From positions 7,271-71,270 of the forward strand of contig JAAOMT010000233.1 of NCBI GenBank assembly GCA_016748015.1: a stretch of DNA of 64,000 bases, written 5' to 3'. The notes beneath the pieces are model-generated. The model did not search any database and was not told where the DNA came from. It saw nothing but the letters and a program-made list of their open reading frames with translations. The stretch comes from Geosiphon pyriformis. Taxonomy: Eukaryota > Glomeromycota > Glomeromycetes > Archaeosporales > Geosiphonaceae. Shown here piece after piece: positions 46,901 to 58,641 of the stretch (positions are counted from its first letter, which is position 1; each line of letters starts with the position of its first letter). A program made the position numbers and the translations under genes.

Positions 46901-47900
46901 GATTTAAGTGTTGTTTTATCTATAGCTTTCCAGAATTGTAATTCCATCAAATTTTTTTCTTAACATAATGGCCAGTAATTTTTTTGATAAGCTATCCTCA
47001 ATTCTATGAGTGTTTTACTCTTGTTTCACAGATTTTTTACCAGTCTCTTTGATGTCAGTAACTCTACACATTAATTTTTAATTAATTAATAAAATAATAA
47101 ACAAAACAAAGAAAATAAAGAGATAAGCCAAGACAAAAAAGAGTTAGTATTTTATTAATAGCTATGATCAAGAGTTATTGGTCTAGTATAGTTAAGTATT
47201 GACAATTATCAACATGAGTTGTTAATAATAAAAAAATAGATTGTAATAGTAATAAGTATTTTATTGATATTTAATGTTTCTATTTTAAGTTATAGAATAT
47301 TATTGTATAAAGGAATAGATATAAAATTGGAACTGGAGGTTCTAAACTAAAAATTCTAGCTGAAAATTCTGTCTTTTCTGCTTTTAATATTCTTGCTATA
47401 TATATATAATTAATATTCTATAAAATCTTACATATTTGTAAGCAATGTGCTATAATTTCTTGAGCAATGCTTACTTTGCTAAGCAATATGCTCTAATCTA
47501 CTAATATTGCTCATATTGCTGAACAATGTACCATAATTTACTGATATTGTTTATATTGCTGAGCAATGTGCTATAATTTATTAACAATGTGCTCATGTGC
47601 TTAATACTATTCTTTTATTGGTCTATTTTTCTTATCTGTTTTTCCTATTATTTTTTTTGTGCTTTTTTTATAAGTAACAGCATATTTTAAAGAACAAGCC
47701 AAACTTTCTGGCTTTTCTTTAATGTATTCTTTACTATCAACTAACAGCAAACATAGGGGACTAAGTCAAAGTATTTTTTAAAACAGAAAAATTGTTACCA
47801 TAAAGCATATTATACCTAATATATACCAAAAAAATGTAATCTGATAAAATTTTAAACAGAACTTTTTTGGCTGTTTTAATTAAAGCAATATATTTTTAAT
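43932..47900 (-). mobile_element. LINE L5, 5'-truncated, split by a solo LTR
   Basis: The 3' end at about 43932 is followed in sense-reverse by the family UTR motif (CTTACTACATGTAACTGGTT, 43996-44015). Pieces of C-terminus (44272-44475: ILCKNFVFRNWINEAALIFK), RNase H (about 45080-45300), connection (45535-45780: LINNFLVNIIKIFL type) and RT (about 46000-46740, loop FVDNTI-stop-I near 46400) follow. RT resumes at 47680-47900 past the solo LTR (IALIKTAKKVLFKIL) and stops there. There is no endonuclease or ORF1. Very decayed. Confidence 0.75.
46760..47679 (-). repeat. Solo LTR, family A, inside L5
   Basis: 920 bp, TGTTACAGA...TAAGTAACA, with GTAT before and GCAT after (4-bp duplication with one C-to-T difference). 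Removing it rejoins the L5 RT region (TTATAAGTCTT...ATATTTTAAAGAAC aligns with the L4 sequence TTATAAGTCTTCCGCATATC). The U3 block at about 47440-47600 consists of GAGCAATGTGCTATAATTTA-like repeats, unrelated to those in element A. TATATATATAA lies at about 47398-47408. Confidence 0.9.
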
Positions 47901-48149
47901 AATATATGCTTTAATAATAAAAATTAAAAAATTTACTAATAAGAATAACAATACTTAATTTTAGCTAAATAATATTAAAAAAACTATTATTATTAATAAT
48001 TAAAATAATATTAAAGTATTTTGAATATTTTTATCAGAATTTACATTAAATACAAATTATTAATACAAATTATTTTATTACATTCTAAGTTTTAAACCAA
48101 TTTATTTAAAAACTATGTAGTAATCTTTTATAAAAGTATATTTATTATA
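47901..48149. other. AT-rich junction, no gene recognised
   Basis: Lies between the truncated 5' end of L5 and the first alignable block of gypsy D. It may include the decayed 5' part of D. Confidence 0.35.
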
Positions 48150-50420
48150 TTTAACTAATTTTTAAGTAGCAGTTATATTAATAAAAATTTTTAAATTGGC
48201 TAAACTAAAAACCAATCATGTTTAAACAATAAATTTTATAATAAATAATTTATTTGAATTAAATATTAAGTTAAAACAATTTAGTAAATTTATTAATTAG
48301 AAATTAAAAAAGTATTTAATTAATAATTAAACAATATATTAATCTTTATAATAATTATTTAACTTTATATATATAAAAATTATTTAATATATTTTAAAAA
48401 AAAATGGTTTTTTATATTAAACTTAAACAATAATTATTAATAAGTAATTATAAATCTAACTAATAAAAAAAAACAGTTATTATTATTAAAAAAAAGAATC
48501 TTAAATTTAATATCTTATTATTTGAATTAATTAATATATCTATTATATTTTAATAATTAATAAAAATTGTTTACTTTAAAATCTCGTAAAAATTAGTAAT
48601 TGTTTATTTAAATAATACAGATATGTTTTTAAAAACATTTAATAAATATTTATATTATTTACAACAAATATTAAAATAATTTTAATGTATTAAATTAAAA
48701 CTTAATATTAATAAATGTTTTTTGAAAAAACAAAACACAAATTTTTAAGATATATTATTGAAAAAAATAGTATTAAAACAGATTTAAATAAAATTATTAA
48801 AGTTAAAAACTTTTTAATATTACAAAATTTAATTAAAAATTTATATAAAATTTTATAATATAAATAAACTAAAATTTAACAAAAAACATTTGATAACTTA
48901 AAACATAAGCTAATTAAAGTTTTAATATTAATCTATTTAGATTATAATAAATTATTTATTATTAAAATTATTGTATTAAAAATTGTATTATTATAATAAA
49001 AATTAAATTGTTAAAAATGTTTAATAATATATATTAACTAAATTTAATTCTAAAATATTTAATAATTTACTAGACTATTATAAAAAAAAAATTTTATCCA
49101 ATTATTTAATATTTATATTAATCATAAAAACTTAATATTACTACAAAAAAAAAATTAATAAATAATAAACATGCTAAATAAAAAACAGTACTATTATAAT
49201 TTAAATACAAAATATATTATAAAAAAAATACTAATAACTTATTACAAATAATATAAGTATAAAAATATTAATTATGTTATTATAAAAGCTTTAAAATAAA
49301 TAATCAAATTTATTATTTATTAGTATATTATTTTAATACTCAATAATTTAAAGAGAGATTATCTTAAAATAAACAAAATAAAATATATTATTAATCTAAA
49401 TACTATTTTATTTACTAATATATACTATATTAAAAAAATAACAATTTATTAACTATTTATTAAAAATAATAATAAAACAAAAAAAAGAGACAGTTTTATT
49501 TAATATATACTTAAATTCAATAACAAAATATTTTAATTATAAATTAACAATTAAAAAACCAAAAATATAAATTATTAATCAATTATATATTTAAATATAA
49601 TTTAATATATACAAGGTTATAATGTTTATCAAAAAAAATAAGACTAAGTAAATTATTATAACCAATTATTATTTATAACATCTAAAAACAATAAATATAT
49701 AATTATTATCATAAATTATCTTATCAAATAGCCAAATATTAAAACAATTCAAAGAATTAATATTAAATTTATAGCTAAATTTATTTATTAAAACTTAATA
49801 TATTAACACAAATATTCAAAAAATTGCTATTTAATCAAAAAATTCTCTTTATAAACAGAATATTAATTAAATTAAATCAAAAATTTAAAATAAAAAAATT
49901 ATTATAATATTATCTATAAACAAATTATTTAATTGAAAAATTAAATAAAATATTATGCAAACACTAGTCAAAATTAGCCAAAAAAATCAAAAAAAAATAG
50001 AATTTGTTTATATTATTAATATTATTTGCTTATTAGATAATAAAACAAAATATAATTTAAATAATACTATTTGAATTAATATATAATAAAACAATAATAT
50101 TAATAATTGAGATAAAAATAAAAATATACTTAACAAAATTAATAATTAAAACCATATTTTAAAAAACACAATTAAGATAAACATATAATTTAATAAAATA
50201 ACAATATTAAAGTTTTACAAAAAAAACAAAAAAATACATAATAATTAATTATTATATTTTACTAAAATAAAAAAAACCAATAAATTAAAAAATTTAATCC
50301 AAAATAAAATAGTTTATTTTATATTAAAAAATACTTGAAAATAAAACATATAAATTACAATTAAAACAAAGTTTTAACCAAAATAATACATAGTAATTAA
50401 TTAAAATTATATTATATTAA
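48150..50420 (+). pseudogene. Gypsy element D: AT-saturated remains of a pol gene
   Basis: Six-frame reading finds gypsy Pol blocks in order on the plus strand. RT: KWFFILNLNNNY (from KWFSTLDLTSGY) at about 48404, and VIVYLNNTDMFLKTFNKYLY (from VVVYLDDTNVFSSKFTDYLQ), so YLDD has become YLNN. Thumb: NKCFFEKTKHKFLRYIIEK and LNKIIKVKNFLILQNL at about 48710-48830. RNase H entry: TFDNLKHKLIKVLILIYLDY. Integrase core: an LFN...NIMQTLVKISQKNQKK block at about 49925-50000. C-terminal region: NKITILKFYKKNKKIHNN. Stops occur every few codons and frames shift. No LTRs were recognised. Confidence 0.75.
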
Positions 50421-51221
50421 ATTACTATTATTACTTAGTATATTATAATTAAAAACACAAAAAATATTAGTTAAATCAAATAAAATTAAAACCAATTATT
50501 ATTATTAAAACCATAAATTAAAAAATTAGAAAAAGTATATAAATATTATAAAAATTGCTAATAAAATAAAAATTATAAACAATATTTATTTAATTGCTTA
50601 ATAATTGTTTTAAGTATTAAAATATAAGAAGTCAAATATAAAAATAATAATTAACAGTTAGAAAATTCGCTATAAAAACATTTAAAAAAAAACTAAAGAT
50701 AACTTTATATAATAAAACAAAAATACAGCCAAATAATTACATAAAAATTTTTTTTGAAAAAATAAAAAAACTTTCAAAAATTTATTAATAATAATTTAAT
50801 CTAAAAATCTAATAAAAAATAATTGAAAAAATTGAAAAAAACAATTTCCAATAATATATTATTATTATTATTTAAGACAACAATTAAATATTTAGATTTT
50901 GTATATTAATTAATTCAAAAAAGTATTTAAAAAAATAATAATATAATAAATAAAAAAATTTATTAAAAAAAACAACTTAATAATCTACTTAAAAATTATA
51001 TAATAATTATATTTAATGTTTTAAGATTATAATAAAATATTATTATATTTTGTTATAAAATTATTTATAATAAATTAACTTAAAAAAATAACTAATTTAT
51101 AGTTTGAAAAACTAAAAATGAAAATTGTTAACACTATAATTAAAAAAAAAACAAATTTATTAAAAATAAAAATCTAGTAAATTTTACAAAAGCTTAATAT
51201 AAAAAAATATATAAAAACTTT
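50421..51221. other. AT-rich stretch, no gene recognised
   Basis: Follows gypsy D and precedes LINE L6. It may contain the Pol tail and LTR of D, but I could not align it. Stops in all frames, with long A and T runs. Confidence 0.4.
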
Positions 51222-51372
51222 TTTTCTCTCTTTCATCTAAATTTCCCAAAGAGCAATTTTTTAGAAGAAAAAGTTTTTTTTTTTTTTTTTTTTTACTTGT
51301 TATATTATCTTCAATATTTTTTAAGCTAATAATTCTTTTGTGATAAACCTAAAGACTGTTTCAAATAATAGT

Positions 51373-53217
51373 ATGTCTAAGAAAAAGACTCCTAAAGGTG
51401 CCCTTTATGGTCCTGTTGATAGTACTTTTTCCCAGAAAAAAAAAGTTTTAGTTGGTAATGTCAAGCATTTTGGAGATGAAAAAAATATTTTTTTGGTCAA
51501 ATCTAGTCATAGTAGTAGTGTTTATTCGGATATGGACAGTGTTTTCAGTGATAGTAGAAATAATAATGTTTCATTTAATGTTGACAATAGTTTTCTTTTT
51601 GGTTCAGCAATAAACACCTCTAAAGCTAATAGAATTAATACTGGTCTGGTCTGTGGCTCCTCTTTTGGCTTAATTAATTATAACATAGATAAAAATAGTA
51701 ACCTCCTCTCTTTTCCTCTTAATATATCTCTCAACAAAAAATGGATCAACCCAAAAATTATCAAAACTCAGGTTAAGATATCTGTCAAAAAGTTTTTTGT
51801 TCTTGATATTAATCTTAGTGCTGTGGAAAAAAAATCTGTTATGGTAAAGACTTAATCTATTAGAAAGTTTTTTTATTAGTCAATGGTTTTGGAGGGGCCA
51901 CTACTTCCTCAAAATTTGAAAAGATTATCAGATCTATCTTTACTTTAGAAAAAAGCATAAAGATGGCTGTATCATTGGCCAGAAAAAAAGAGATCAACAT
52001 AAACAATAATCTTAGAAGACAAAGAATAAGGTTAGATCAGACTATAATAATCAAAAAAATTCTCATAGATACATCTAGAGATATGATTATTATTGCAGTA
52101 TCCAAATTTGGAAAAATTAAGTCAATCAAGATTCAATTAATTGGAATGTGGCAGAAGGCTATAGTGAAGTTTGTTGAGTTAGATCAAGCTAATTTGTTGG
52201 CATTTAAATAGTTATTCCTGATTGGAAAAAATTTTGTACATGTAGCCAAAGCTGTGAGAGATCATGAGATTTGGGCATTTAAGAATCAGTTCAGAGCACT
52301 TTTATTTACTTTGTTAATGGATACAATAGCACATGATTTTGGAACTCTTTTAGAAGGAGCTGGTAGGAAAACTTGTGTAATCAATCACTCACTGGAGACT
52401 AACAATCAAACTCACTGTGCTGTCATTGGTTTTGAATCCGAAAATGAACTTGAATTTGCATTTTATACTAAGCCAATTTTTAGTGACATGAGATTTTCTT
52501 GGACCAGATTGGACTTGGTTTAGTGTAAAAAGTGTGGGAAGTTTAAACATTCAGTTTTAGAATGTAATGCTTCTGATGCTCTAATGTCTGCTCCTCCTAA
52601 AAAAAAAAAACTTTAAAAGGAATGCTTCTGATATAAGTTGTCTTCAGTTGGCCAGGTTATATGCCAAGAAAAATGTTCTTATCTCTCACCCTGCTGCTTT
52701 TAGTGGCAAGTTATGGGCTTAGATAGTCTCTTCTGTATCTTCTTCTGGTGGTCTTTAATTTGGTTCTGGTTCTAGTTCTTTTTCTTCTGGTGCCTCAGAT
52801 TTGGGTAGTAGTTCTCCTCTTGTTCTGATCAACAATTCATCTTTGAGTGCTTATTTGGTCTTTTTAAAACATTTTTTAGAGCTCTTAAATGATAAAATTT
52901 CTGATATTGTGTGCAAAATCAGTGGCATAGAATTGGTGCCTTTGGTTCTCTTTTTTTCTTCTAGTTATTTAGTTGCCCCAATAAATATCAACTTAGATTT
53001 GAACTCAGATATGGTTTTGGATGGTTCTGTGCTAGTGTTTACATCTCCCTTTGTTGTTTTGGCTTTGGGTCTCAGTAGCTCAAAAATTTTGACAACTAAG
53101 ATAGACTGTTTGAAGTCCAAGTTGGTGGCTCTTGAAGTCTTGATCAGTTCAGTTTTGGCAAAGTTAGATCAGTTGTGTGCTGGTTCAGGTTTTCAAATGT
53201 CTTTTTCTTCTCAATGA
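51373..53217 (+). pseudogene. L6 ORF1: RRM-like region and CCHC knuckle
   Basis: ATG 51373 (MSKKKTPKGALYG) fits the L4 start; an upstream GTG is not needed. The N-terminal piece runs to 51855 (LNKKWINPKIIKTQVKISVK). A slip in a T7 run near 51870 changes frame. The piece at 51963-52211 has IIIKKILIDTSRDMIIIAVS then KFGKIKSIKIQLIGMWQKAI, an RRM-like beta-alpha-beta pattern. The piece at 52254-52523 continues, and the knuckle CKKCGKFKHSVLEC follows at about 52530-52565. A second slip in the A-run at 52601-52611 restores the first frame. The C-terminal piece (52801-53217) ends SFSSQ with TGA overlapping the ORF2 ATG. Confidence 0.83.
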
Positions 53218-56200
53218 GTGGTTTGGTTAAGAAAATTGCTACTTGCAATGTTAAAGAAAAGAACAATCCTGTAAAATAAGATAATATTATTTGTTGGCAT
53301 AAAGACAAGGACATTTTAGTTTCTATTTTTACAGAATCAAAGTTAAAAGAAAAGATTTGTTCCTGGATTGTCAACAAATTTGATGGTGTACAGGTGTTTA
53401 TCTCTGGTTTGGAATTTGGTCATCTAAGTGCTGGTGTTGTGGTCATCATGAACTCTTCTTTGGCAAAACATGTGTGTAAGGTTTTAGAGGTGTCTGATTG
53501 GCTCTTGTCTATCAAGTTGCTTTTTAAAAATAAACTTTTAGTGTTAATTTTGGGGCTTTATGCTAATGTCTCTTTAGCAGTTTGGTTTTCTCAGACTGGT
53601 AATGTTAACTTTCTTATTGCAAAGACTGTCAATGAATCTTTTTTTGTTATTTTTGGTGGTGATTTTAATAAAAACAGTTCTTATAAGTGTGCAAGTTTCA
53701 AAAAATGTCTTGATTTGGGGCTAGTTAATTCCTTGGTCAGCAGTCCAACTATGAAAGAGCACACTTGGACAAATTCTAATGATGTTATAAAAATGATTGA
53801 TTACATGTTTGTTTCCCTGAATTTGATCAATGCAATAATACATTATGATGTTTTGAAAGTCAGTAAGCATTTTGACATGGATTACCAATCTGTTTCTGTG
53901 TCTGTGAGTTTGGGTGGACTTTTGGACACATGTTTGAACTTTTTTCACAAGCAAGTAAATAGGAATTGATGAAAATTCAAGTTTAAGGGTGCCAATAAGA
54001 CTAAATAGGATGATTTTAAGGATGCCACATCAGCCAATGTAGCAATGTTCTCAGGTGAGTTTGCCACCTCTGCAAAGTTTTCAGATTTGGATGCAATATA
54101 AGATATTATTTGCAAAATAATAGTTCTTTTGGCTAATAGGATGTTCAAAAAAAAATGGTTTAAGAGCTTTGATGATGTCTTCACTAAGAATTCTTCGAGA
54201 TTTCACAGATTGAAGCTATTAGTTTCTAGAATTGTTAAGACCTCATGTGAAGAGAGTGTTGTGAATTTTGATTCTTTTATAAGATGCTGAATTTCTTTGG
54301 ACAATATTAAGGCTTCAGCCATTCAAGATATAGTAGACTCTGGTGCTGGCTCTAATCACATCCATTCTGCTCTCTTTGGTACTAGAAAGTTTTATCACAC
54401 TGCCAAGCTTGCTAAATTTCTGAGTGCTAAGAAAGTGAACATCAGATCTGCTATTGATAAGAGGATAGAAAGCTTTGAGGTTAATAAAAGTCATATGATC
54501 AGGAGTATACTGGAGCGTCCATTTCACAAAGTGGTACTTGATCATCTAATAGTTAATGATGAACTGATTCTGGAACCTGATTTGGTTAAGTCTAAGGTAG
54601 ATATAATCATGGAGGGTTGGATTAAGAAGCATAGAGTAGTGGATGATATTTTTGGTAACTGGCATTGTTAATATTAATCTTTGGAGTGTGTTTTTGATAA
54701 AGTGTTTTTTGGTGTCATGTGTTCAATTAATTTTAATAAATTGTTTGAGGTGGTTTCTAATCTGCCTGATAACAAAGCTGCTAGTCTCTCGGATATATCA
54801 AATGAGCTTTGGAAGTATTGTAATAAGACAGTCTTGGTTATGTTTTTGGTGTTTTTGAATTCTTGCCTGTTTGGTGAATTAATGCTTAGCTCTTGGAAGA
54901 AGGCTTGAGTTTCAATAATTCCCAAACCATATGAGTGGAAAAGTGTTCTAACAAATATTTGTCCTATTGCTTTAATCAAAATGGCTTGTAAGATTTTTTC
55001 CAAGATTCTTTTTGACAGGATTTCTTTGGCATGCAGCACTTTTGATGTTCTTTGTGGAGACATTTTTTCAGTTTTGAAAGATATAATGACTTAGTCTCCC
55101 ATTTTCGCAATTGGTTTAGTTATTGAGGATGCTTTGAAAAAAGACTGGAAACTTTGATTAGTTTTGTAAGACATATGAAAAGCATATAATTTAGTTGACT
55201 GGGAGCATCTTAAGAAGAGTTTGGTCTGGATTAAAATATGTAGCAAGTTCATTCAATTTTTTAATAGTATTCATAGGGATTGCACTAACTAAGTTATAAC
55301 AGATTTTGGTTTGACAGGTAGTTATTATGTGCTCAATAGTCTGAACCAAGAAGAAATATTTTCTCTTCTTCTGTGGTACATATTTTATGATCCTCTATTG
55401 TGTAAAGTCAAATGTCAGGAAAATATGTGTGAGTATAAGTTAATTTCTTATTTTATTTTCAAAAGTAGTCGTGCTGAATCTCAAGCTAGACTTTCTTCTT
55501 TTTTTGCTGCTGGTGCTTTCATCAATGATACAATTTGGGTTGGTAACAGTCAGAGTGCTACTCAATATATTCTCAATATTGTTGGTAAATTTTTTCAGAT
55601 TAATGATATTTTAATCAATAATAACAAAACAGTGGCCATTCTCATTAATAATAAAGTTAGCAAGCTTTCTCTTTCTATTAGTGGCTTGCTGATCTCTATT
55701 GTCAAAAAGGGTGAATCTCATTGGTATTTGGGTATTTTTCTTTTAACGGAGAGTCTTTTGAAGCCTAGTTTGGCTATAACAAATTCAGATATTCATTTTT
55801 TTACCAATTTGGTCCTAAAAAAGACTATCTTGAATAAGCAGCTCTTGTATTTAGTATTAGTGGTTTTTCATTCTATAGTCAGTTATAGAATGCAGTTCAG
55901 CTTTGTTCCTGTTAATGTGTACAACAAGTAGGATGCTCTAATTTGCAAGTGCTTAAAACTTAAATCTGGTCTCCTACTCAATTTTTCTAGTGATACAATT
56001 TACTATCTTTCCTTTTATGGTTTGAAATCTTTTTTACAAGTTCAGTTTAAGAGTAAGATTGCTTCCTTTGTTAGTTTTATGAACTCTGGTAAAGTCTTGA
56101 GTTGCTTGTTTTCTTACAGGTTCTATGACTTACAAGTTCTGTGTTAGTGCTCTGTTTACTCATTGGGTTTTCCTGTCCATATTCATGTCAGTGCTTTTAA

Positions 56201-57845
56201 TAACTTTTTGACAGGCATGATTTGTATTCTGCTTGATTGCAATTTGTCTCTTGGTGGCTTTTTGGCCAGTTCCTTTTAGTTTTGCAGTGAGACTCTCATG
56301 TCTGCTGTTCTGGATGAGTTGAGATTTTTCAAGTTTATCTCTTCTCTCTGTTGATATGACATAGCTTTTGTGAATCAACTTTGTAATAGTTATAGTGCTG
56401 TCTTTGATTAGTGTACTTTTAAGTGGTAGAAAAAACTGGATCCCTGTGGCTCTGTTCCTGCATGGTTTATAATTTCTGCAATATTTCTTAATAGTACAGT
56501 TTCTTCTCCTGTTTATTTCTTGGTTTCAAGTAGAGTTGATCCTTTGAATATTCTTAACTTTGGTGATTTTATGTCTGTTTGTGACCATCTCTCTTAAGTT
56601 GGTTCTGGTAGTTTATCTGTATATACAAATGGGTCTCTGAAGAATTTGGGCACAGTTGGCTGTAAAGCTAGTACTGCTGCTTTTTTTAAGGACATTAATT
56701 TGGGTTTGGAAGTTGGTGTGTTGGGTTTAATGTTGTCAACTATGGCAAAATTACAGGCAATTGTGTTGGCTCTGGAGTGTGTTCCCTTATTTAGCTCTGT
56801 TCATTTGTTTTTGGATAGTCAATCTGCTTTGGATGCCTATAAGTCGGAATTAAATCTGGTGTATTTTGACTTTTACAATCAGTGTTGGATTAAGTGTTGG
56901 CATATTGTTAATGTTATTTGTAATAAGAATTTGAGAGTTAATTGGCACAAGGTAAAGAGTCATTCTGGCATTTCAGAGAATAAGCATACCAATGTGATTG
57001 CTGGTGTCACCTTTCTTTCTGGTTGGTGTTTTACTCTTTACTTAGATGAATGCTTTATAGTGGCTAATGGTAGTGTTGTTTCTGGCAATTTTAAACATTT
57101 TGTACATGATGTTTATTGTTTTATTTGTTGTGCATGCTGAGAAGTTGGTTCTGGTTTCAAGTTTTTAACAGGTAATTTGCTTTCTGAGATTGATTGGCTC
57201 TACTTGTTGCTAATATGGCATCCTAATTTGCACATGGCTGCTAGTTTTACCAGCAGGCTCTTGGCTGGTATGCACACTTATTTTATGAAAGTCTTGTATT
57301 ATTAACTGTCTGTTGCCATCTAGAAGTATCTTTATGACAAATGTTATTCTAATGTATTGTGTTTGTATTGTGGTAATGTAGAGATGTCAGATCATGTGTT
57401 TTTTTGTGAAGTTGATGATTCTGCAAGGCATCAAATATTGGACTCCCATATGGCTTCATGGAAGGCTCTTTCTGGTTTTTTTCACTCCTCTTCAAGTGTG
57501 CTGTAGCTGTTGTCATCTTGTGTTTCTGATCTTTTTGTGTCTATGGCTTTTTATAAGAATTTTGTTTTTGATAGTTGGTTTTGCAAGACTGTTTTTGTCT
57601 TCTGTAATTCCAAGATTGCCAGTTCAAAGGTTGTCAAATTTGTGCACTCTCTTGGTCTTGCCTTTAGGAATAATGTTTGGGTAGTTCATGCTAAACATCG
57701 TGCTTATATGGAGAAGAACAGATTGATTTCATTGAATGGTTCAGCTTTTGTGTCAATTTCTGGTTTGGCATTGTTATGGGATGGTTTTTTTGTTATATTT
57801 AATTGCAATCAGTCTTTCATGAGTTCTTCAATTCTATTTGTGTGA
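53214..57845 (+). pseudogene. L6 ORF2: endonuclease, RT, RNase H, zinc module
   Basis: 1543 codons without a frameshift but with about 20 in-frame stops. Endonuclease (53394-53969): VIFGGDFNKN kept, KMIDYMFVSLNL kept, His motif now FDMDYQSV (His to Tyr). Pre-RT (54297-54671). RT (about 54690-55931): PIALIKMACKIFSKILFD, VITDFGLTGSY, loop FFAAGAFINDTIWVGNS (FVDD to FIND). RNase H (about 56600-57140): VYTNGSLKN (Asp to Asn), TMAKLQAIVLALE (Glu to Lys), LFLDSQSALDAY kept, VKSHSGISENKHTNVIAG (Asp to Asn). Zinc module (about 57300-57420): VLCLYCGNVEMSDHVFFCEV, intact CxxC/HxxxC. C-terminal blocks continue to the TGA at 57843-57845. Confidence 0.88.
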
Positions 57846-57854
57846 TAATGTCAC

Positions 57855-58626
57855 TGTTATACTGAAGGCTTTCTTTTTAATGTCACAATGTAAGTTATTC
57901 TTCAATTCCTGATTGTTGTGTGTGTTTATGTACTCCTTCTCAGAGGCTGAACTGAAATCTACCTGCTGTCTGGGGTCTTCTCTGAGGCTATCCTTGCAAT
58001 TGCCTAATGTGTTTCTCTAATCTAGAAACACAGAAGGTTAATGGCCTTTAGCACTTTTCCTAATTCTTACAATAAAGCTTTTATCAATTAGTAACAATGT
58101 GAATAATCTTGATCAAGAATTATTCTTCCAAGAGATTCAGTTGATGAATGATAGTTTCATTCAATAAATAATACAAGTAAGTTTCTTAATACTTTGGGTT
58201 GTGATAATTCAGTTTTAAATATTCTTTTTTATTTCTTTTTAATTTAAAGGTTTCTTGAGATATTTAATTTAAAAGTATGATTTAAAGTGGAGTTTGTTGA
58301 ATAAAATTAGATCTATTGCTTGATAAATTATGATTTTTATTACTTAATTCTCTTTTTTCAATATTAAAACTACTGTATATATACATGTTTGTAGTTCTAC
58401 AAGAAAACACATTGTAATACTTTTTTTTTGATATTTCAACCTGGTGTTTGCTGCTATTACCAGTTGGTATTGGCTGCTATTGTGAACTGGTGCTTGCCAC
58501 TATTGCGAGATGGTGTTTGTTACTATATTAATTATTATCTTTCTAAAATTATTACTGTGCTATATTATGATTGAATAGTTTATATTATTTTTTATGATTC
58601 TTTTGCTAAATTTTTAAACCATAACA
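57855..58626 (-). repeat. Element C 3' LTR (772 bp)
   Basis: TGTTATACTG at the left and CCATAACA at the right (inverted TGTTAT ends), directly next to the polypurine tract of a minus-strand Pol. Sense TATA-like sequence (reverse of GTATATATAC, about 58374-58383) lies just downstream of four 23-bp U3 repeats. The left boundary is inferred from the inverted end and from the resumption of LINE L6 sequence; the partner LTR is not in view. Confidence 0.75.
58442..58533 (-). repeat. Four 23-bp U3 tandem repeats in the element C LTR
   Basis: Units at 58442, 58465, 58488 and 58511 on the plus strand follow TGGTGTTTGCTGCTATTGCG with small changes. In sense orientation they are directly upstream of the TATA-like box, as in the family A and B LTRs, but share no sequence with them. 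Confidence 0.85.
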
Positions 58627-58641
58627 TTATCTCCTCCTTTC
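58627..58641 (-). other. Polypurine tract of element C
   Basis: GAAAGGAGGAGATAA in sense, abutting the LTR and following the Pol stop codon. Confidence 0.85.

Larger units (their letters stand above)
51222..57854 (+). mobile_element. LINE L6, best preserved copy
   Basis: The 5' end CTTTTTTTCTCTCTTTCATC matches L3 and L4. A 5' UTR with a long T run (about 51274-51293) is followed by ORF1 (51373-53217) and ORF2 (53214-57845) overlapping by ATGA. ORF2 keeps one frame over its whole length, with only point stops. The extreme C-terminus differs from L1 and L2, and the 3' UTR is replaced at 57855 by the LTR of gypsy C, so the 3' end is probably interrupted and continues off the window. Confidence 0.9.

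Noticed and set aside
48150-50420. Classical RIP as the mutation mechanism
   Set aside because: The lesions fit C-to-T/G-to-A change, but CpA remains common on the plus strand and I could not count dinucleotides, so RIP cannot be separated from methylation-driven decay by eye.
47901-51221. Mitochondrial DNA insertion suggested by extreme AT content
   Set aside because: Ordered gypsy RT, RNase H and integrase blocks are present in 48150-50420, and no mitochondrial gene was seen.
57394-57684. 96-aa Cys/Leu-rich open frame
   Set aside because: It overlaps L6 ORF2 in another frame; the ORF2 frame there carries the conserved zinc module and C-terminal blocks.
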